Shown here: positions 58,709-64,000 of the stretch, piece by piece | How positions within the stretch are numbered: position 1 is the stretch's first letter | Layout of the letters: every line of letters begins with the position of its first letter | Assembly: GCA_003054655.1 (NCBI GenBank) | Contig: QAYZ01000013.1 | Coordinates: forward strand, 310,001 to 374,000 | Reading direction: 5' to 3' | DNA length: 64,000 nt | DNA from: Spartobacteria bacterium LR76 | GTDB lineage: Bacteria > Verrucomicrobiota > Verrucomicrobiia > Chthoniobacterales > Terrimicrobiaceae | Notes under the pieces: model-generated | What the model saw: only the letters and a program-made list of their open reading frames with translations | Database searches by the model: none | What the model was told of the DNA's origin: nothing | Position numbers and translations under genes: made by a program

Positions 58709-61657
58709 ATGCCCAACCCCGCAGCAAACCTCGCGCCGGAACTGGCCGCGCTGGCGTCGCGGTTGGAAGGCACGTTGGAAACCGGCAGCCTCATGCGGAC
58801 GCTTTACTCGACCGATGCGTCGGAGTACCTGGAAACGCCCCTCGCGGTCGCCTTTCCCAAAAGCGAGGCCGACGTGCGGAAGCTCCTGCTTTTCTGTGCC
58901 CGGAATGGCATGGGCTTTATCCCCCGTACGGCGGGAACATCCATCGCGGGGCAGGTCGTGGGATCAGGTTTGGTTGTCGATCTTGGCAGACATCTCACCC
59001 AGATCGTGGCGGTGGATGCCAGCCGGCAGAGGGTGCGCGTGCAGCCCGGCGTGGTGCGCAACGAACTGAACGCCCTCCTCCAGCCCTACGGCATTTTCTT
59101 CGGTCCGGAAACCTCAACGGCCAACCGCGCCATGATCGGCGGCATGGTGGGCAACAACTCGTGCGGGTCCAACTCCATCGTCTACGGGTCGACTCGCGAT
59201 CATCTTGTTTCCGTGCGGGGATTTCTCAGCGATGGCTCGCCGGTGCGATTCGGTCCGCTGAGCGAGGGGGAGTTTCATGCCAAATGCGCGGGGCCGGAGA
59301 GTTCGCTGGAGGCGCGGATTTACCGGCATTGCCGCGACCTGCTTTCGCCGGCGGGAAATCGGGAGACGATTCGCAGGAACTTCCCAAAGGCCTCGATTCC
59401 CCGGCGCAACACCGGCTATGCGCTCGACCTGCTGATGGATGCGCGGGTGTTTGATCCGGCCAGCGAGAAGCCTTTCAACCTGTGCCAGCTACTGGCGGGA
59501 TCGGAGGGAACGCTGTTTGTGGGCGTCGAGTTTGAGCTGGAGTGCAGTCCGCTGCCGCCGCCGCATAGCGCGCTGCTTTGCGCGCATTTCTCCAGCGTGG
59601 ACGAGGCGTTGCGCGCCGTGACGCTGGCGCTCCCGCATCACCCGTATGCCATCGAGCTGATCGACCGGCACCTGCTGGAGGCGACGAAGCGCCACATCGA
59701 GCACGCGAAGAATCGTTTTTTCGTCGAGGGCGATCCCGGCGCGGTGCTCGCCATCGACATTCGTCACGATACGGAGGAAGCCACGGCGGTATCGCTCAGC
59801 GAATTGACTACCTCCCTGAAGCTTGCCGGGCTGGGTTATCATTATCCGGTGCTGCTGGGCGGCGACCAGGCGCGCGTGTGGGAGCTGCGCCGGGCCGGAC
59901 AGGCGCTGATCAGCAACATCCCGGGCGATGCCAAGCCTCGTGAGGTCGTGGAGGACACCGCTGTCGATGTGCGGGATTTGCCGGCGTACATTGCCGAGTT
60001 TGATGCGATCATGCGGGAGAAATACCGCATCGCCTGCGTCTACTATGCCCATGCGGGAACCGGCGAGATTCATACCCGCCCGCTCTTTGACCTCAAGACG
60101 CCGGAGGGCCAGCGGATGTTCCGCAGCGTGGCGGAGGACATCGCCGCGCTGGTGAAAAAATATAATGGCTCGCTCAGCGGCGAGCATGGCGACGGGCGGC
60201 TGCGCGGGGAGTTCATCCCCTTCATGGTCGGCCCGGAATGCTACGAGTTCATGCGCCGGACCAAGGCGGTCTTTGATCCCCTCGGCATCCTGAATCCGGG
60301 CAAGATCATCGACACGCCGCCGATGGATGCCTCGCTGCGCCACTCGCCCGATCACCCCACGCCGGAATACGCAACGGTTTTTGACTTTTCCTCCGCGCCC
60401 GGCATCGTGCGGGCGGTCGAGCAATGCAATGGCTCCGGGGAATGCCGCAAGGGTCCGCTCGCGGGCGGTGCGATGTGCCCAAGCTACATGGCGACCCGAT
60501 CGGAGAAGCACTCCACGCGCGGACGCGCCAATGTGCTGCGCGAGGCCCTGCTGCATCCCCGGGACGCGCTCAAGCCCTTCGACAATGAGGAAGTGCGCGA
60601 GGTAATGGAACTCTGCCTCTCCTGCAAGGCTTGCAAATCCGAGTGTCCCGCCAATGTCGACATGGCGAAGCTGAAGGCCGAGTTTCTCCAGCACTATCAC
60701 GACGCCCACGGCGCACCGCTTCGCTCGCGGCTGGTGGCGGGGTTTGCGGCCATCAGTCGTATTGCCTCTTTCGCGCCGCAAGTTTGGAACGCCATTTTTG
60801 GCAATCCCGCCCTGCGCCGCACGGCCAATCGGCTCGCCGGATTCCACCCGGCGCGCAGCATTCCGCTATTGGAGAAAACCACCCTGTCGCGCTGGAATCG
60901 CCAGCGAGCCAAACAGCCAAAGAAAACCCGGCGGGTTTACTTTTTCTGCGACGAATTCACCGAATACAACGACGCATCCATCGGGCAGAAGGCTATCCGG
61001 CTTCTCGAAGCGCTGGGTTACGAGGTCGTGATCCCGGATCACCTGGAAAGCGGGCGCTCGCGGTTGTCGAAGGGCTTTCTGCGCGAGGCACGGGAGATCG
61101 CACGAGGCAACATCCGCCGCCTCGCCCCGCTGATCTCCGCAGAGACTCCGCTGGTTGGCATTGAACCCTCGGCGGTCCTGAGCTTTCGCGATGAATACAT
61201 CGACCTTGTCGGCGACGAGGAGCGAGAGCAAACCAAGGCGCTGTCCAGGCACACGTATCTCATCGAGGAATTTCTCGTGCGTGAAGCTGATGCCGGGCGC
61301 ATCGGGCCGGAGGCGTTTCGCGCGGAGAGACGCGAGATCCGCCTGCACGGTCACTGCTTTCAAAAGGCGCTTTCCTCGCTCGATCCGGTCGTGCGCGCCC
61401 TGGAATTGCCGCAGGGCTATGTGGTGAAGCTGATCCCATCCGGCTGCTGCGGCATGGCCGGAGCATTCGGCTACGAGGCCGAGCACTACGACATCTCGAT
61501 GCAGATTGGGGAGATGGTGCTCTTTCCCGCCGTGCGGTCGTTGCCGCCGGAGATTCTCGTCGCCGCGCCCGGCACGTCGTGCCGTCATCAGATTCGCGAC
61601 GGCACGGGACGCCGGGCCCTGCACCCCGTGGAGATTCTCTACGAGGCGCTTCGCTGA
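58709..61657 (+). CDS. FAD-linked oxidase/Fe-S dehydrogenase fusion (GlcD-type, YdiJ-like)
   Basis: A 982-residue flavoprotein that oxidises a D-2-hydroxyacid such as D-lactate or D-2-hydroxyglutarate. Order: FAD_binding_4 (~45-185; GTSIAGQVVGSGLVVDLGRH), FAD-oxidase C-terminal (~215-535; YAHAGTGEIHTRPLFDLKT, GEHGDGRLRGEF), then 4Fe-4S ferredoxin motifs CNGSGECRKGPLAGGAMCP (~573) and CLSCKACKSECP (~636). Two CCG-like regions complete it, including HGHCFQKAL and SGCCGMAGAFG (~912). The electron acceptor is unknown. Normal length for YdiJ-type fusions. It may be regulated by the AraC gene just upstream. Confidence 0.9.
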   Translation: MPNPAANLAPELAALASRLEGTLETGSLMRTLYSTDASEYLETPLAVAFPKSEADVRKLLLFCARNGMGFIPRTAGTSIAGQVVGSGLVVDLGRHLTQIVAVDASRQRVRVQPGVVRNELNALLQPYGIFFGPETSTANRAMIGGMVGNNSCGSNSIVYGSTRDHLVSVRGFLSDGSPVRFGPLSEGEFHAKCAGPESSLEARIYRHCRDLLSPAGNRETIRRNFPKASIPRRNTGYALDLLMDARVFDPASEKPFNLCQLLAGSEGTLFVGVEFELECSPLPPPHSALLCAHFSSVDEALRAVTLALPHHPYAIELIDRHLLEATKRHIEHAKNRFFVEGDPGAVLAIDIRHDTEEATAVSLSELTTSLKLAGLGYHYPVLLGGDQARVWELRRAGQALISNIPGDAKPREVVEDTAVDVRDLPAYIAEFDAIMREKYRIACVYYAHAGTGEIHTRPLFDLKTPEGQRMFRSVAEDIAALVKKYNGSLSGEHGDGRLRGEFIPFMVGPECYEFMRRTKAVFDPLGILNPGKIIDTPPMDASLRHSPDHPTPEYATVFDFSSAPGIVRAVEQCNGSGECRKGPLAGGAMCPSYMATRSEKHSTRGRANVLREALLHPRDALKPFDNEEVREVMELCLSCKACKSECPANVDMAKLKAEFLQHYHDAHGAPLRSRLVAGFAAISRIASFAPQVWNAIFGNPALRRTANRLAGFHPARSIPLLEKTTLSRWNRQRAKQPKKTRRVYFFCDEFTEYNDASIGQKAIRLLEALGYEVVIPDHLESGRSRLSKGFLREAREIARGNIRRLAPLISAETPLVGIEPSAVLSFRDEYIDLVGDEEREQTKALSRHTYLIEEFLVREADAGRIGPEAFRAERREIRLHGHCFQKALSSLDPVVRALELPQGYVVKLIPSGCCGMAGAFGYEAEHYDISMQIGEMVLFPAVRSLPPEILVAAPGTSCRHQIRDGTGRRALHPVEILYEALR

Positions 61658-61667
61658 ACCTCTGTTG

Positions 61668-63599
61668 CTATCGACCGGAAATAACGACCATCTCGTGACC
61701 CTCGAGCCAGTCGAGAGAGAACCTGACACGGCCATTTTCCTCGGTAAACGGGATTTCGCCCCCGTCGATGATCCGCTTCACGCTGGCAACCGGGCCGTCG
61801 ACTTTGACATCGATCTCGAGATTGCGGGCAGCGGCGGCGTCTTCCACCATCTCCTGGGTGGCGGCGCGCTTCTGCGGGATGAAGCTCAGGAAATGCAGGA
61901 TGGTTTCCTTCCCGCGTGTGCCGACAGTAACCTCCACGTAGCTCGGCCCTTTCACGCGCACGGCAGGAGCAGGAAATAACCTTTGCAGCGCCGCGGCGAC
62001 GAGCTGGCGGCAGGGGAGATTGCCATGCAGCGAGTAGGCGCGGAAGACGGGCAGGGCGAAGAGCGCCTCATTGCCCCGCACCACCGCCGCAGCGTAGGGC
62101 GAGGTTTCCGGGACGTTCGGCGTTTGCGCGTGGGAGGAAAATTTCTCCCAACCGCGCTCGAAGTAGGGTTCGACGATACGAGCGAGCACGTCATCTCCCG
62201 CCTGCGGAACGAGGCGGTTCCCGCGTTCGTAAAAGACATGCACCGTGTCAGCGAGCGTACCGCGCTTGTCGGCATCGAAACGCAGGTAGACGGCGGAGAA
62301 AGGAGATTCCTCACCCGGCAGGCCGTCACGGATCACCTTGCCGCCCGACGCCATGTAGGCCGCGAGGCGTTGTTCGAGTTCAGGAGTCACGATCAGCGAC
62401 TCCGGCACGATCACAACCGCGTAAGAGGACCAATCCGCATCGGGATCGATGAAGGCGAACTGGTAGCGAAGCTGGCTGAGCGCCTTGGTGATTCCGTCAA
62501 AACACTGGTTGCCGTTGCGCTCGGAAACAGGAGTGCTGAGCAGGATGGCGATTTCGCTGGTCGTCACGACATCGCGGCACCACGGCTCGCACTTTTCCAC
62601 ATGGCGGTAGACCTGGCCGATCACGTCGTAAACGCCGCGGTCGATGGAGCCCGAGGGATGAAGCTGATCGCCTACACTGCACCCGCCTCCGTGAGCGAGC
62701 GCCTGGGCGCAATCGTACAGGAGCGAGGCCGGAGTGCGCAGACCGCCGAAGTCGGCCCAGCTCTTGTGAAACCGCCCGGTCATTCCGATCATGGGCAGGC
62801 CGAGCGTCTTGGCATAGCGCACCCAGATGGGGAAATACGAGTATCCCCACTGGCCGCTCGGGAGCGCCTCGATCTCGATATGGCGGAGGAACTGTCTCTC
62901 CCTGCTCGCATTGGAAATCGGGCGGCTGTTGAACCAGATCGGCACGTCCTGCTGGTACTTCGCGGCCACCGCAGTCAGACGCTCCATGTAGCGCTGCGTC
63001 ACGCGGTTGGCGTAGAGGGCGCGGTCGGCGGGACTGGCCGGATCGAGATTCTCACGCTGCATGCCGGCGATGGCCCATTTGGACACACTCACCTGATCCC
63101 AGCACATGTCGAAAAACAGCCCGTCGACCGGAGCGAATTTCTTCATCACCTCCTCGGTCTGCGCCTCGAGGTACTCCAGGTAAGGGCTCGACATGTCGAG
63201 AATCCGCCAGGTGAACGAGTCATTACCAAGAGGTTTCTGGCCGACGAAGCTGCCGTCGGGATTGACGGCGCGCCACTCCGGGTGGGTGTTGGCGGCGTAT
63301 TCGTCGCACTGGACACTGAGGTAGATCGGACACTTGATGTTGCGGCTGTGCAGAGCCTCGATCTGCTTTTCCAGCAGCCCCTCCCCCATGCTCGGATGCC
63401 GGGCAGGGTGCTCCGTGTCGTAATAGAGATGCCCGTGGTGGCACTTGGCGAAAAGCGTCATGCTATCGACCCTCGCCTCCTCGATCACCCGGCCAAACTC
63501 CTCCGCGTCGAACGCCGAACCCACGGCGGGAATGAAGGGGCTGGTATGGAAATCGAGGTGAACCTGGCGCGCCCTCGAGGGGAAGGTCGAAAAACTCAT
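61668..63599 (-). CDS. Glycoside-hydrolase-like TIM-barrel protein (putative)
   Basis: A 643-residue cytoplasmic protein. The N-terminal TIM-barrel-like half has QVHLDFHTSPFIPAVGSAFD, LFAKCHHGHLYYDT and PVDGLFFDMCWDQVS, which resembles the alpha-L-fucosidase-like/hypothetical glycosyl hydrolase 6 group. The middle has a class-I glutamine amidotransferase-like segment (SYAVVIVPESLIVTPELEQR), as in the trimerisation domain of GH42 enzymes. A beta C-terminus follows. Carbohydrate substrate unknown. ATG 63597-63599 chosen. It is divergent from an AraC-type regulator gene (71 nt), a common sugar-utilisation pairing in Verrucomicrobia. Confidence 0.75.
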   Translation of the reverse strand: MSFSTFPSRARQVHLDFHTSPFIPAVGSAFDAEEFGRVIEEARVDSMTLFAKCHHGHLYYDTEHPARHPSMGEGLLEKQIEALHSRNIKCPIYLSVQCDEYAANTHPEWRAVNPDGSFVGQKPLGNDSFTWRILDMSSPYLEYLEAQTEEVMKKFAPVDGLFFDMCWDQVSVSKWAIAGMQRENLDPASPADRALYANRVTQRYMERLTAVAAKYQQDVPIWFNSRPISNASRERQFLRHIEIEALPSGQWGYSYFPIWVRYAKTLGLPMIGMTGRFHKSWADFGGLRTPASLLYDCAQALAHGGGCSVGDQLHPSGSIDRGVYDVIGQVYRHVEKCEPWCRDVVTTSEIAILLSTPVSERNGNQCFDGITKALSQLRYQFAFIDPDADWSSYAVVIVPESLIVTPELEQRLAAYMASGGKVIRDGLPGEESPFSAVYLRFDADKRGTLADTVHVFYERGNRLVPQAGDDVLARIVEPYFERGWEKFSSHAQTPNVPETSPYAAAVVRGNEALFALPVFRAYSLHGNLPCRQLVAAALQRLFPAPAVRVKGPSYVEVTVGTRGKETILHFLSFIPQKRAATQEMVEDAAAARNLEIDVKVDGPVASVKRIIDGGEIPFTEENGRVRFSLDWLEGHEMVVISGR

Positions 63600-63670
63600 G
63601 GAGCAAACGTAGCGCAAACGCCTGCGGGATTGGTATGGCTAAAGCTGGCAACGATATGTAAATTCGCGCC

Positions 63671-64000
63671 ATGGACATCGGCTCACCGCTCTCAACGGAG
63701 GACGAGGCCTTTTTCCGTAACCTGACTCTCAAGGTCCTCTTAACCCGCAGAGCGCTCCTCGCGGACGACTGGAGCTTCGATCTCTGCTCCCCCTACTGGC
63801 GCCTCTATGTAAATAAAGAGCGTGGCGGATTCATTACCATGGGAGATGCCCGTATCCCGCTCCAGCCCGGGATGCTCTATCTCATCCCCGCATGGCTGCG
63901 CTTCTCGACGGGCGTGGCTTCGCCAGCAGTTCAAAATTACATCCATTTTGAATTTCAAAATTTTCCGTCAGGACTTCATCGGACTCACTTTTCCCGCATG
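63671..64000 (+). CDS. AraC-type regulator, N-terminal part (runs off window)
   Basis: The first 110 residues of an open frame starting ATG 63671-63673 that continues past the right edge. It resembles the sensor (cupin-like) half of AraC regulators: WSFDLCSPYWRLYVNKERGG, LQPGMLYLIPAWLRFSTGVA, then VQNYIHFEFQNF. No HTH is reached. Divergence from the GH-like gene suggests it controls that gene. Confidence 0.7.
   Translation, partial: MDIGSPLSTEDEAFFRNLTLKVLLTRRALLADDWSFDLCSPYWRLYVNKERGGFITMGDARIPLQPGMLYLIPAWLRFSTGVASPAVQNYIHFEFQNFPSGLHRTHFSRM

Noticed and set aside
61983-63725. A 580-residue open frame on the plus strand
   Set aside because: It is antisense to the GH-like gene. The translated product is Arg/Gly/Val-rich and without motifs.
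1-64000. CRISPR array, insertion sequence, prophage or defence island
   Set aside because: No regularly spaced repeats, transposase motifs, terminal inverted repeats or phage structural genes were found. The gene content is mostly housekeeping and metabolic.

Overview
The window is GC-rich, gene-dense chromosomal DNA, most probably from a member of the Verrucomicrobiota (PVC superphylum). This rests on several signs: two PEP-CTERM surface proteins, an adjacent DUF1501/DUF1800 pair, an H-X9-DG-type pseudopilin, a tiny basic protein (41630-41785) of a kind I associate with Chlamydiae/Verrucomicrobia, a GH-like protein divergent from an AraC regulator, and many four-base ATGA overlaps between genes. 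I see no rRNA, insertion sequence, prophage, CRISPR array or origin. Two tRNA genes are present: Lys(CTT) and Arg(CCT).

Layout. 1-4.3 kb (minus strand): MFS exporter end, DUF1634 and TauE/SafE anion exporter pair, a FabZ-like hotdog protein, a small conserved protein, and a ThiS/MoaD-like sulfur carrier beside a threonine-synthase-type PLP enzyme. 4.6-9.3 kb: orphan hybrid histidine kinase, tRNA-Lys, TerC-type membrane protein, NUDIX hydrolase. 9.3-15.9 kb (minus strand): E1alpha-E1beta-E2 of a 2-oxoacid dehydrogenase, two coiled-coil tail-anchored-like proteins, an RlmI-like methyltransferase, acyl carrier protein with a clear terminator, and a BsuPI-domain protein. 16-19.2 kb: a tight operon of a secreted unknown, M23 peptidase, PIG-L deacetylase and NagB, suggesting amino-sugar or wall turnover. 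19.2-25.2 kb: DUF1501/DUF1800, a beta-CASP nuclease, a PEP-CTERM protein with two pepsin-like Asp motifs, and a Cys-rich secreted unknown. 25.2-31 kb: YeiH with a divergent LysR regulator, then ethanolamine ammonia-lyase (eutBC) and an ethanolamine-type permease without any microcompartment genes. 31-42.9 kb: tadA, rpe, a tamB-tamA-like outer-membrane pair, phosphatidylethanolamine synthesis (psd-pssA), an Fe-S assembly set (Cys-less rhodanese, IscU-like scaffold, SufT), the small basic protein, a pseudouridine synthase and RidA. 43-50.1 kb: unknowns, a PEP-CTERM protein, a LysM/YkuD protein that has lost its catalytic Cys, DUF1810, murI and an amidase, then a decayed two-gene module with a frameshifted nucleotidyltransferase. 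50.1-54.6 kb: a methyltransferase, an XRE-cupin regulator, and the class III anaerobic ribonucleotide reductase operon. 54.6-64 kb: pseudopilin, tRNA-Arg, threonine aldolase-type enzyme, methyltransferase, AraC regulator, a large FAD/Fe-S dehydrogenase, a GH-like protein and the start of a divergent AraC-type regulator.

The strongest unusual signal is in the anaerobic ribonucleotide reductase operon. The large NrdD chain (52515-54272) stops after its CxxH...CxxC zinc site and carries no glycyl-radical loop. The loop (RVMGY) is instead encoded in a separate 59-residue ORF (52339-52518) that overlaps both nrdD (ATGA) and nrdG. A pair of NrdR-like boxes with 32-bp periodicity sits at the nrdD promoter and start. 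Other notable points are three enzyme-like proteins missing key residues or broken (the YkuD protein, the rhodanese, the nucleotidyltransferase), a bilobal aspartic-protease-like protein with a PEP-CTERM anchor, and the ThiS-ThrC pair.
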